Source of the DNA: Eubacteriales bacterium
GTDB lineage: Bacteria > Bacillota > Clostridia > Lachnospirales > Lachnospiraceae
Assembly (NCBI GenBank): GCA_030536565.1
Contig: JAUNPT010000071.1
Location: 1 to 11,205 of the forward strand
DNA length: 11,205 nt
Direction: 5' to 3'
The notes under the pieces are model-generated. The model ran no database searches. It was not told where the DNA came from and saw only the letters and a program-made list of their open reading frames with translations. The position numbers were made by a program, and so were the translations under genes. Shown here piece by piece: positions 1 to 7,253 of this stretch. Position 1 is the stretch's first letter. Every line of letters starts with the position of its first letter.

Positions 1-12
1 GGGAGGCAGACA

Positions 13-831
13 ATGAAATTATTTAGAAGGCTGTTTGCCGAGAAAATACTTAAGTTCCATGAGGGGACTAATAAGGTGTTCAGAACATTGATGAATATTC
101 CGATTATAAAAGATTATCTTAACAAAGATATTTTTGATAAGGAACAGTCGGGCTTAAGAACCGCATTCGGTGTACTGGGACAGATTTGCGTTATATTGTG
201 GGAGTTTGCCAGAAAATACATCTATGCAATTATATTTATGTATCTTCCGTTCAGGATTATAAGCCGTTTTTGTCCATTAGTAGCTTCGCATCAGGAGCTG
301 GCAATGGTATATATGTTTGTTATGCTTTCAACTATATGCGGAAGTCTTGCGAATAATACACTGCTTGCAATGGGAGACAGGGATTATCTTATGATTAAGG
401 TTATGATGATAAGTCCGTACATGAATTTTCTGGGTAAACTAATATATAAAATCGCCACAGATTTCATATATTTTACAATTATTTTGTGTATATTAGATGT
501 ATCAGTATATCATAGCATCATGCTGGGGCTTGTCACTGCGTGTGCCCGTCCAATAGGAGAAATGTTTGCGATAATTTCCTATGACAGGAAAAAAACAGTA
601 TATGAAAGACGCAATACATATAACGGGGCAATAATGGCTGCAAGCGTATTGCTTGCATATGGACTGCCAATTCTGACAAGAAGGATATCCGCTGCGTGGA
701 TGGCAGTGGTACATCCATCATTTGTTATGGTTATGTTCCTTTTGGGGGCTGGTGCAATGTATTATTTATGGTGGTATAAAAGCTATAAAGATATTATAAG
801 GGAAGCGATGCATATGAAGCGGGAAAATTAG
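13..831 (+). CDS. Polytopic membrane protein, possible half-size ABC-2-type permease
   Basis: This 272-residue protein starts at ATG 13 behind a GGGAGG ribosome binding site (1-6) with 6-nt spacing, so the start is well supported. A basic, amphipathic N-terminus (residues 1-50) precedes about six hydrophobic segments, near residues 52-86 (one or two spans), 97-118, 138-162, 165-190, 204-222 and 229-254. The tail is charged. The stretch at 112-142 (LANNTLLAMGDRDYLMIK followed by a Ser-Pro and a GKL) resembles the region before the second half-repeat in large ABC-2-type exporter permeases, where an acidic turn is followed by a Ser-Pro-x-x-Tyr/Phe and a lysine-leucine pair. Those proteins are usually about twice this length, so this may be a truncated or naturally half-sized permease. 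An ATPase partner, if any, would lie upstream of the window. The next gene follows 72 nt later in the same orientation. Membrane location is clear; the permease assignment is tentative. Confidence 0.8.
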   Translation: MKLFRRLFAEKILKFHEGTNKVFRTLMNIPIIKDYLNKDIFDKEQSGLRTAFGVLGQICVILWEFARKYIYAIIFMYLPFRIISRFCPLVASHQELAMVYMFVMLSTICGSLANNTLLAMGDRDYLMIKVMMISPYMNFLGKLIYKIATDFIYFTIILCILDVSVYHSIMLGLVTACARPIGEMFAIISYDRKKTVYERRNTYNGAIMAASVLLAYGLPILTRRISAAWMAVVHPSFVMVMFLLGAGAMYYLWWYKSYKDIIREAMHMKREN

Positions 832-903
832 CAGGAGGGAAGAATATCTGCGTGTTTTAGGTTCCGCATCTTTTCGGCAGGTCGTTTGGAAATGAGGATT
901 AGT

Positions 904-2421
904 ATGGCAAAAAAAAGCAAAAATGCACATGCAAAGTTAATAATTGGAAGAATTTTGCTTGGATTGGTTTGTGCAGGACTGATCTTTGTATATTATTGGT
1001 CGTGGTATGTAAAGAAGCAGCAGGATAAGTTAGAATTAAATTCCAGATACACATTTACAGTGACAATTGATGGTGCCGGAAATGTGATAGATTCAGAGAA
1101 TGGAAAAACAGCGGTGTCCTCCCAAGAGGCTTCAATTGAAAAAATTAGTGTTGATAAGGTTGCAGATATCTGGCTTGATGAATTTTTAAACCAGTTTACA
1201 CAGAAGTATGTGCCAAGGGCAAAAGCATTAAAATCAGTTGAGAAGAAACCGGCAGCTGTTTTAGATTCTGATACTAATACAGTTTTGGTCAGCTTTTCAG
1301 CTGTATTGAAGAACTCGGAGTCAGAATTTTTTTCATCATGGGACGGAATTATAAATGAAGAACGCTTTCAATGTGAGTGGGTCATTACATATGAGCTTGA
1401 AAATCATTTTGACAATACAGCGACAATTCATGTGGCGCAGATACTTAGCTCGGAAGCTTATGGAATTTCCATGTATAACCAGAGCCTTAACCAGAACAGT
1501 GGCGGAAATGTAGAAGTCACCTCCAATGCGGCCCAGTCCTTAGCTGCATATGAAATCAAAAATAATACATTATATGTCACATATGATGGGGAAAAAATGA
1601 TTACTGTTCCAATAGACTGCAATAATCTTCCAATGGCTGCGAGCAGTACGTCTGGCGAATCCGGAGGCTTAGGAACGACAGTCAGTGATACAGAGTTAAA
1701 GGCTGGAAGTTATCAGATTTCTACAAGTATGACAGCATTTTTATATGGAGGGGCAACTGTTAATGGAAAGAAGATTCCGTTAACGCTGTGTTATTCTAAT
1801 GATAAAGGGATTAATTGGATAACATGCGAGATAGATAAGCTGTATACAGCCGACTATTTTTATGTGAAGTTTCTTGATGATAAAAATGGAGTCATTGTCT
1901 GCGGCTATGATCGTAATGAAAATGTTTCAGAGGCTTCAAAAATATATATGACAAAAGATGGCGGAGAAACATGGAACCAGACAGGAAGCGGGCCTGCTAC
2001 TAATATAATAAAAGGTGTTATATTTATTGATGAGAATATAGGATATTTCTGTTATAATTATGTAGAAGGAATGGACAGTAATTTGTATGTTACAAGAGAT
2101 GCCGGACAGACATTTTCTAAGGTGGTAATGGAGCCGCAGGAGCTGGACAGCACTGCTGCTAATGCATCAACAGAGGCTGCTGTAACAGGCTCGGTTAAAC
2201 CTGAAGATGGAGGGACAGAGACTAAGCTGGAGTGGGGAGATGTTTATAAGGAGGCCATGGTGCCGATTTATGATGACAATGGAATACTTACTATTTATCT
2301 GACTCAGGGAAGCAATGGTGTATATAACAGTGGTAAGACAGCTGCAAGATACCAGTCGGCGGATAAGGGACTTACCTGGAAATATATAGGTCAGCTTGAG
2401 ATTACATCAGAGAAAAAATAG
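904..2421 (+). CDS. N-terminally membrane-anchored extracytoplasmic protein with Asp-box (BNR) repeats
   Basis: This 505-residue protein has a lysine-rich N-terminus, one transmembrane segment (about residues 12-35) and a long hydrophilic part that should face outside. Four Asp-box motifs (S/T-x-D-x-G-x-T-W type) are visible: SNDKGINW at 298-305, TKDGGETW at 350-357, TRDAGQTF at 397-404 and SADKGLTW at 485-492. Such motifs mark blades of sialidase-like or sortilin-like beta-propellers. A low-complexity Ala/Ser/Thr/Glu loop (about 407-440) separates blades three and four. Residues 40-240 match nothing I recognise. Catalytic sialidase residues (an Arg triad, an FRIP motif) are not evident, so binding or scaffolding is likelier than hydrolysis. 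The start was chosen at ATG 904, with GAGGA at 894-898. ATG 892 and TTG 886 are in-frame alternatives with weaker sites. It may share a transcript with the preceding membrane-protein gene. The function is unknown. Confidence 0.85.
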   Translation: MAKKSKNAHAKLIIGRILLGLVCAGLIFVYYWSWYVKKQQDKLELNSRYTFTVTIDGAGNVIDSENGKTAVSSQEASIEKISVDKVADIWLDEFLNQFTQKYVPRAKALKSVEKKPAAVLDSDTNTVLVSFSAVLKNSESEFFSSWDGIINEERFQCEWVITYELENHFDNTATIHVAQILSSEAYGISMYNQSLNQNSGGNVEVTSNAAQSLAAYEIKNNTLYVTYDGEKMITVPIDCNNLPMAASSTSGESGGLGTTVSDTELKAGSYQISTSMTAFLYGGATVNGKKIPLTLCYSNDKGINWITCEIDKLYTADYFYVKFLDDKNGVIVCGYDRNENVSEASKIYMTKDGGETWNQTGSGPATNIIKGVIFIDENIGYFCYNYVEGMDSNLYVTRDAGQTFSKVVMEPQELDSTAANASTEAAVTGSVKPEDGGTETKLEWGDVYKEAMVPIYDDNGILTIYLTQGSNGVYNSGKTAARYQSADKGLTWKYIGQLEITSEKK

Positions 2422-2479
2422 ACATATTTAATGATTATGTACAAGCTATGTATTTTTATGCATTATCAGGATTTCTTTC

Positions 2480-2508
2480 TTGAAATATGAAGAATTATAT
2501 GATAGAAT
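2480..2508 (+). promoter_or_regulatory. Predicted sigma-A promoter, extended -10, likely for carAB
   Basis: TTGAAA (2480-2485) and TAGAAT (2503-2508) are separated by exactly 17 nt. Each matches five of six consensus bases, and TGA at 2500-2502 gives an extended -10. Predicted initiation is near 2515. It lies downstream of the Asp-box gene stop and is the only convincing promoter between that gene and carA, giving a leader of about 278 nt. Oddly, the 2525-2553 terminator begins about 10 nt after the predicted start. AT-rich sequence produces false promoters, so this is unproven. Confidence 0.5.
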
Positions 2509-2524
2509 TGATTAAATTTGAGAG

Positions 2525-2553
2525 AAAAAAGACATTTTTGTGTCTTTTTTTTT
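2525..2553 (+). terminator. Intrinsic terminator (or attenuator) before carAB
   Basis: A 10-bp perfect stem pairs AAAAAAGACA (2525-2534) with TGTCTTTTTT (2541-2550) around a 6-nt loop, and the T run continues to 2553 (nine T in total from 2545). It lies about 100 nt after the Asp-box gene stop and would end that transcript. The stem is mainly A-U pairs, so termination may be partial. Because a good promoter lies just upstream, it could also act as an attenuator for carAB. The A tract on the left arm makes it a possible bidirectional terminator. Confidence 0.75.
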
Positions 2554-2568
2554 GCGCAAAACTACGAG

Positions 2569-2752
2569 CCGTGCGCCTTGGTGCAAGAACTAGGACGCGT
2601 CAAAAGCTCCGAAGGAGCTCTTGTAAGCGGCATAGTTCTTGCACCAAGACATGGGGCGACAGCCCCGACCGACAGAGCGAAGCTCTGGAGGTGCGCACGG
2701 TAAAAGTGGTGGGAGCCACGACAGAGCGCAGCTCGCACGGCGGAGTGGCTCA
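2569..2752. repeat. GC-rich multi-hairpin palindromic element upstream of carA
   Basis: This 184-bp GC-rich block in AT-rich DNA folds into ordered hairpins. An outer 8-bp stem (CCGTGCGC 2569-2576 with GCGCACGG 2693-2700) encloses three arms. Arm one is a long hairpin with a 16-bp perfect base (2577-2592 with 2633-2648) and an inner AGCTCC-GAA-GGAGCT tip (2605-2619). Arm two is GGGGC-GACA-GCCCC (2653-2666). Arm three is AGAGC-GAA-GCTCT (2674-2686). After it come GAGCCAC/GTGGCTC (2713-2719 with 2745-2751) enclosing GAGC-GCA-GCTC (2724-2734). Three tips are GNA triloops closed by C-G, known to be exceptionally stable in single-stranded DNA. No coding potential is convincing. It could be a non-autonomous repeat of the REP or MITE kind, or a structured leader RNA of carAB. 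The structure is certain; its identity is not. Confidence 0.7.
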
Positions 2753-2792
2753 TAACAAATAAAAAGAATACGAAAGGAAACAGGTGACATTC

Positions 2793-3863
2793 ATGAAAGC
2801 ATTTTTAATTCTTGAAGATGGAACGACATTTACTGGAACGAGTATAGGTTCTACCCGCGAAATAATTAGTGAAATAGTCTTCAATACCTCAATGACAGGA
2901 TATTTGGAGGTACTTACTGATCCTTCTTATGCAGGACAGGCAGTCACAATGACTTACCCTTTAATTGGAAACTACGGCGTATGTTACAAAGATATGGAGT
3001 CTTTGAAGGCATGGCCAGATGGTTATATTGTCAGAGAACTTTCCAGAATGTCAAGTAACTTCAGAGATGAGGCTCCTATCCAGAAATTCCTTATAGATAA
3101 TGATATCCCGGGCATCAGCGGTGTTGATACAAGGGCATTAACAAAAATCCTTCGTGAGAAGGGAACAATGAACGGAATGATTACAACTACTGAGTATTCA
3201 GATTTAAGTGAAATCCTTCCTAAAATTAAAGCATATTCAGTACAGGGAGTAGTCAAGAAGGTTTCCTGTAAAGAAAAATATACATTAGAGGGCAGCGGGC
3301 CTAAGGTTGCTTTAATGGATTTTGGTGCAAAGAAAAATATTGCACGTTCACTTAATGAGAGAGGCTGTCAGGTTACAGTATATCCAGCACTTACATCAGC
3401 GGAAGAAATCCTGGCATCTAATCCAGATGGGATTATGCTGTCAAATGGCCCTGGAGATCCAAAGGAATGTGTAGAAATAATTGAGGAAATCAAAAAGCTA
3501 TACGCAAGCAATGTCCCAATTTTTGCAATTTGTCTTGGACATCAGCTTATGGCGCTTGCTACGGGGGCTGATACTCATAAGCTTAAGTATGGACATAGAG
3601 GTGCAAACCACCCTGTAAAGGATTTAGAGACAGGAAAGGTATACATTTCATCACAAAATCATGGCTATGTTGTGGACGAAACAACATTAGATTCAAAGGT
3701 TGCTAAGCCGGCATTTGAAAATGTAAATGACAAGACGAATGAAGGCCTTGCTTATGTTGGCAAAAACATTTTTACTGTACAGTTCCATCCAGAGGCTTGT
3801 GCAGGCCCACAGGATACAGCGTACTTATTTGACAGATTTTTAAGAATGATGAAGGAGGCGTAA
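2793..3863 (+). CDS. carA: Carbamoyl-phosphate synthase small (glutaminase) subunit
   Basis: CarA hydrolyses glutamine and channels the ammonia to CarB for carbamoyl phosphate, the precursor of UMP and of citrulline/arginine, in the cytoplasm. The 356-residue length fits the Firmicute family (about 360). The N-terminal CarA-specific domain (about 1-150) carries the typical FNTSMTGYLEVLTDPSY stretch. The class I glutamine amidotransferase domain follows (about 170-352), with the NGPGDP oxyanion-loop motif, the nucleophile Cys247 in AICLGHQ, and His332 and Glu334 in FHPEA completing the catalytic triad. ATG 2793 was chosen because the family begins MKAFLILEDGT-like and AGGTGA (2782-2787) is well placed. 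A GTG at 2784 is in frame but less likely. carB begins 2 nt after the stop. No PyrR-type binding loop or arginine operator was seen in the leader, although the leader is unusual (see the promoter, terminator and hairpin element). Confidence 0.98.
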   Translation: MKAFLILEDGTTFTGTSIGSTREIISEIVFNTSMTGYLEVLTDPSYAGQAVTMTYPLIGNYGVCYKDMESLKAWPDGYIVRELSRMSSNFRDEAPIQKFLIDNDIPGISGVDTRALTKILREKGTMNGMITTTEYSDLSEILPKIKAYSVQGVVKKVSCKEKYTLEGSGPKVALMDFGAKKNIARSLNERGCQVTVYPALTSAEEILASNPDGIMLSNGPGDPKECVEIIEEIKKLYASNVPIFAICLGHQLMALATGADTHKLKYGHRGANHPVKDLETGKVYISSQNHGYVVDETTLDSKVAKPAFENVNDKTNEGLAYVGKNIFTVQFHPEACAGPQDTAYLFDRFLRMMKEA

Positions 3864-3865
3864 GA

Positions 3866-6800
3866 ATGGCAAAGGATCCAAGTATAAAGAAGGTTTTAGT
3901 AATTGGCTCAGGTCCAATTATCATCGGACAGGCTGCTGAGTTTGACTATGCTGGTACACAGGCGTGCCGTTCTTTAAAGGAAGAAGGCATTGAAGTAGTA
4001 CTTATCAATTCTAACCCTGCTACAATTATGACAGATAAGGACGTAGCAGATCAGGTATATATTGAGCCATTGACGGTTAAGGCTCTTGAGCAGATTATTA
4101 TTAAGGAAAAGCCGGACAGTATCTTACCAACACTTGGCGGACAGGCTGGACTTAACCTTGCTATGGAAATCGCAGAAACAGATTTCTTAGAGAAACATAA
4201 TGTAAAGCTTATTGGTACAACTGCTCTTACAATTAAGAAGGCAGAAGACCGTCTTATGTTTAAGGAAACAATGGAAAAGATTGGCGAGCCATGTGCAGCA
4301 TCATTGGTTGTAAATGATATCGAGAGTGGTGAAGCATTTGCCAACAAGATTGGTTATCCAGTAGTACTTCGTCCTGCTTATACATTAGGCGGTTCAGGCG
4401 GAGGTATTGCCCACAATGTTGAGGAGCTTAGAGAAATTCTTGCAAATGGACTTCGTCTTTCAAGAGTAGGAGAAGTTTTAGTTGAGCGTTGTATCGCAGG
4501 CTGGAAGGAAATCGAATATGAGGTAATGAGAGACAGCAACGGAACATGTATCACAGTATGTAACATGGAAAATATTGACCCAGTTGGTGTACATACAGGT
4601 GATAGTATCGTAGTTGCTCCATCACAGACTCTTTCAGATAAAGAATATCAGATGCTTAGAACATCTGCTCTTAATATTATTGATGAATTAGGAATTACAG
4701 GTGGATGTAACGTACAGTACGCACTCCATCCAGAAAGCTTCGAGTACTGTGTAATCGAAGTAAATCCTCGTGTAAGCCGTTCTTCAGCCCTGGCTTCTAA
4801 GGCAACAGGTTACCCAATTGCTAAGGTTGCAGCTAAGATTGCATTAGGCTATACATTAGATGAAATCAAAAATGCTATTACAGGCAAGACATATGCCAGC
4901 TTTGAGCCAGCTCTTGACTACTGTGTAGTTAAGATGCCAAGACTTCCATTTGATAAGTTTATCTCTGCAAAGAGAACACTTACAACTCAGATGAAGGCAA
5001 CTGGTGAGGTTATGAGTATCGCTAACAACTTTGAAGGCGGACTTATGAAGGCAATCCGTTCACTGGAGCAGCATGTTGACAGTCTTATGTCATACGATTT
5101 CACTGCACTTTCAGACGAAGAACTTCTTGAAGAGCTCACTGTTGTAGATGACAGAAGAATCTGGAAGATAGCAGAAGGCTTAAGAAGAAACATTTCACCA
5201 GAGAAAATGCATGAAATCACTAAGATTGACCTCTGGTTCATCGACAAGCTTCAGATTATTGTTGAGATGGAAGCTGCATTAAAGAAGGGACCATTAACAG
5301 AGGAACTTCTTGCAGAAGCTAAGAGAATTGAATTCCCTGATAATGTTATCGGTGATTTAACAGGACATACAGAAAAAGAAATCAAGGAATTAAGAAATAA
5401 ATATGGAATCCATGCTGCATTTAAGATGGTAGATACATGTGCGGCTGAGTTTTCAGCTACAACACCTTACTACTATTCAGTATATGGCAGTGAAAATGAA
5501 GCAATCGAAACAAAGGATAAGAAAAAGGTTCTTGTATTAGGCTCAGGTCCAATAAGAATCGGTCAGGGTATCGAGTTCGACTTCTGTTCAGTACATTGTA
5601 CATGGGCATTTGAGAAGGCAGGATACGAGACAATTATTATTAATAACAATCCTGAAACAGTTTCAACTGACTTCGATATTGCTGACAAGCTTTACTTCGA
5701 GCCATTAACAGCAGAAGATGTTGAAAGCATTGTAGAATTTGAAAAGCCAGACGGAGCAGTAGTTCAGTTCGGTGGACAGACAGCAATCAAGCTTACAGAA
5801 GCTCTTATGAAGATGGGAGTGCCAATTCTTGGTACAAAGGCAGAAGATGTAGACGCTGCTGAGGATAGAGAATTATTTGATAAGATTCTTGAAGAATGTG
5901 AAATCCCAAGAGCTAAGGGTGATACTGTATATACAGTAGAGGAGGCCCTTGAAGTTGCAAACAGACTTGGATATCCAGTACTTGTAAGACCATCTTATGT
6001 ACTTGGCGGTCAGGGTATGCAGATTGCGGTTTCAGATGAAGATGTTGTTGAATTTATGGGTATAATCAACAGAATTAAGCAGGATCATCCAATCCTTGTA
6101 GATAAGTACCTTATGGGTAAGGAAATCGAAGTCGATGCAGTATGTGATGGAGAAGACATTTTAATCCCTGGTATTATGGAGCATATTGAAAGAGCTGGTA
6201 TCCACTCAGGAGATAGTATTTCGGTATATCCTGCTAAGTCACTTACACCAAGAATTACAGAAATGATTGCTGAATATACAAGAAGACTTGCAAGAGCACT
6301 TCATGTAAAGGGTATGATTAACATTCAGTTTATCGTATACAATGACCAGGTTTATGTAATTGAGGTTAACCCTCGTTCAAGCCGTACAGTACCATATATC
6401 AGCAAGGTTACAGGTATTCCAATTGTCCAGCTTGCTACTAAGGTAATTACAGGAAGCACAATTAAGGAGTTAGGCTATGAGCCGGGACTTCAGCCAGCAG
6501 CAGATTACTATGCAATTAAGATGCCAGTATTCTCATTTGAAAAAATCAGAGGCGCAGATATCAGCTTAGGACCAGAAATGAAGTCAACAGGTGAGTGTCT
6601 TGGTATCTCAGCTGACTTCGATGAAGCGTTATTCAAGGCATTCCAGGGTGCTGGAATCAACCTTCCAAAGCATAAGCAGATTATAATGACACTTTCTGAT
6701 GCAGACAAGGAAGATGGTGTAGACATCGCCCAGAGATTCGAAGCACTTGGATACAAAATCTATGCATCAAGAGGAACTGCTAAGGTTCTTAAGGAGCATG

Positions 6801-7078
6801 GTGTTAATGCAATTCAGGTTAATAAAATCGGACAGGAAGCACCAACACTTCTGGATTTAATCTTAGAGCACAAGATTGACCTTGTAATAGATACTCCAGA
6901 GAATGGTGTCGAAAGGGCAAGAGATGGTTTTTTAATCAGACGTTATGCTATAGAAACTGGCGTACACTGCTTAACAAGCTTAGATACAGCGCATGCTCTT
7001 ATATCCAGTTTAGAACATGCATTTAACAACAAGGAATTATCAATAATTGATATAGCTAAGATTGACAACAGAGGATAG
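3866..7078 (+). CDS. carB: Carbamoyl-phosphate synthase large subunit
   Basis: CarB makes carbamoyl phosphate from bicarbonate, two ATP and the ammonia delivered by CarA. The 1070 residues are full family length (Bacillus and E. coli about 1071-1073). The internal duplication is plain: GSGPIIIGQAAEFDYAGTQ at 14-32 recurs as GSGPIRIGQGIEFDF from 559. The first ATP-grasp domain (about 1-400, carboxyphosphate) has Arg169 and the glycine loop PAYTLGGSGGG at 170-180. The second (about 553-930, carbamoyl phosphate) has the matching RPSYVLGGQGMQ from Arg708. An oligomerisation region lies between them, and an MGS-like allosteric domain runs from about 936 to the end. The start is ATG 3866 with AAGGAGG at 3852-3858 inside the carA 3' end, so translation is probably coupled. 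No truncation or missing key motif was seen. A long terminator follows at 7099-7161. Confidence 0.98.
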   Translation: MAKDPSIKKVLVIGSGPIIIGQAAEFDYAGTQACRSLKEEGIEVVLINSNPATIMTDKDVADQVYIEPLTVKALEQIIIKEKPDSILPTLGGQAGLNLAMEIAETDFLEKHNVKLIGTTALTIKKAEDRLMFKETMEKIGEPCAASLVVNDIESGEAFANKIGYPVVLRPAYTLGGSGGGIAHNVEELREILANGLRLSRVGEVLVERCIAGWKEIEYEVMRDSNGTCITVCNMENIDPVGVHTGDSIVVAPSQTLSDKEYQMLRTSALNIIDELGITGGCNVQYALHPESFEYCVIEVNPRVSRSSALASKATGYPIAKVAAKIALGYTLDEIKNAITGKTYASFEPALDYCVVKMPRLPFDKFISAKRTLTTQMKATGEVMSIANNFEGGLMKAIRSLEQHVDSLMSYDFTALSDEELLEELTVVDDRRIWKIAEGLRRNISPEKMHEITKIDLWFIDKLQIIVEMEAALKKGPLTEELLAEAKRIEFPDNVIGDLTGHTEKEIKELRNKYGIHAAFKMVDTCAAEFSATTPYYYSVYGSENEAIETKDKKKVLVLGSGPIRIGQGIEFDFCSVHCTWAFEKAGYETIIINNNPETVSTDFDIADKLYFEPLTAEDVESIVEFEKPDGAVVQFGGQTAIKLTEALMKMGVPILGTKAEDVDAAEDRELFDKILEECEIPRAKGDTVYTVEEALEVANRLGYPVLVRPSYVLGGQGMQIAVSDEDVVEFMGIINRIKQDHPILVDKYLMGKEIEVDAVCDGEDILIPGIMEHIERAGIHSGDSISVYPAKSLTPRITEMIAEYTRRLARALHVKGMINIQFIVYNDQVYVIEVNPRSSRTVPYISKVTGIPIVQLATKVITGSTIKELGYEPGLQPAADYYAIKMPVFSFEKIRGADISLGPEMKSTGECLGISADFDEALFKAFQGAGINLPKHKQIIMTLSDADKEDGVDIAQRFEALGYKIYASRGTAKVLKEHGVNAIQVNKIGQEAPTLLDLILEHKIDLVIDTPENGVERARDGFLIRRYAIETGVHCLTSLDTAHALISSLEHAFNNKELSIIDIAKIDNRG

Positions 7079-7098
7079 CTACAAGCCGACCTCAAAGG

Positions 7099-7161
7099 AA
7101 AGAAAAAATACTCGTAAAAGAATTATGCTCGCATAAATTCTTTTACGAGTATTTTTTCTTT
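7099..7161 (+). terminator. Long-stem intrinsic terminator of carAB
   Basis: A perfect 26-bp inverted repeat pairs 7099-7124 with 7136-7161, and the TATGC/GCATA bases at the tip can extend it with one bulged A. The descending strand ends in a T-rich run (7152-7164). It starts about 20 nt after the carB stop. The matching A run on the left arm makes it bidirectional in appearance. The stem is far longer than an ordinary terminator needs. Confidence 0.9.
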
Positions 7162-7220
7162 TATTTGTGAGTGGCGACAGCCACAGCTTCTAGAAATTCG
7201 TGTTCGAATTTCTAGAAGAG

Positions 7221-7253
7221 AGGTCGGCGTAAGTGAAGGCCGGCGTAAGTGAA
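7221..7253. repeat. Two-copy tandem repeat, 17-bp unit
   Basis: AGGTCGGCGTAAGTGAA (7221-7237) is followed at a 16-nt period by AGGCCGGCGTAAGTGAA (7237-7253). The copies differ at one base and share a single A. They sit at the right edge of the inverted pair bounding the downstream element. The first 3 nt of copy one plus T-C-G-G-C also belong to the GAGGTCGGC inverted arm. Function is unknown. Confidence 0.8.

Noticed and set aside
502..721. Minus-strand frames inside the first gene, and similar frames inside carB and the phosphoesterase gene
   Set aside because: They are antisense shadows of well-supported genes, without ribosome binding sites or recognisable domains.
958..972. Possible lipobox at Cys23 of the Asp-box protein
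   Set aside because: The residue before the cysteine is Val rather than Gly, Ala or Ser, so it reads as a transmembrane anchor, not a lipoprotein signal.
2487..2762. Open frame of 91 codons (and a 61-codon frame from TTG 2518) upstream of carA
   Set aside because: It runs through the terminator and the palindromic element, has no ribosome binding site, starts before the predicted transcript start, and its composition (Arg/Cys-rich, low complexity) follows the hairpins. The FLCLFF-like stretch is simply the T run.
2562..2790. Minus-strand open frames through the pre-carA element
   Set aside because: They mirror the palindromes, lack ribosome binding sites and show no recognisable protein features.
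2784..2792. GTG 2784 as the carA start
   Set aside because: The family begins at MKAFLILEDG-like sequence, and AGGTGA overlapping this GTG is the ribosome binding site for ATG 2793.
7212..7228. AGAGAGGTC resembling part of a PyrR binding loop
   Set aside because: It is downstream of carB, is not followed by a pyr gene, and is formed by the end of one hairpin meeting the inverted arm of the element; the consensus loop is not complete.
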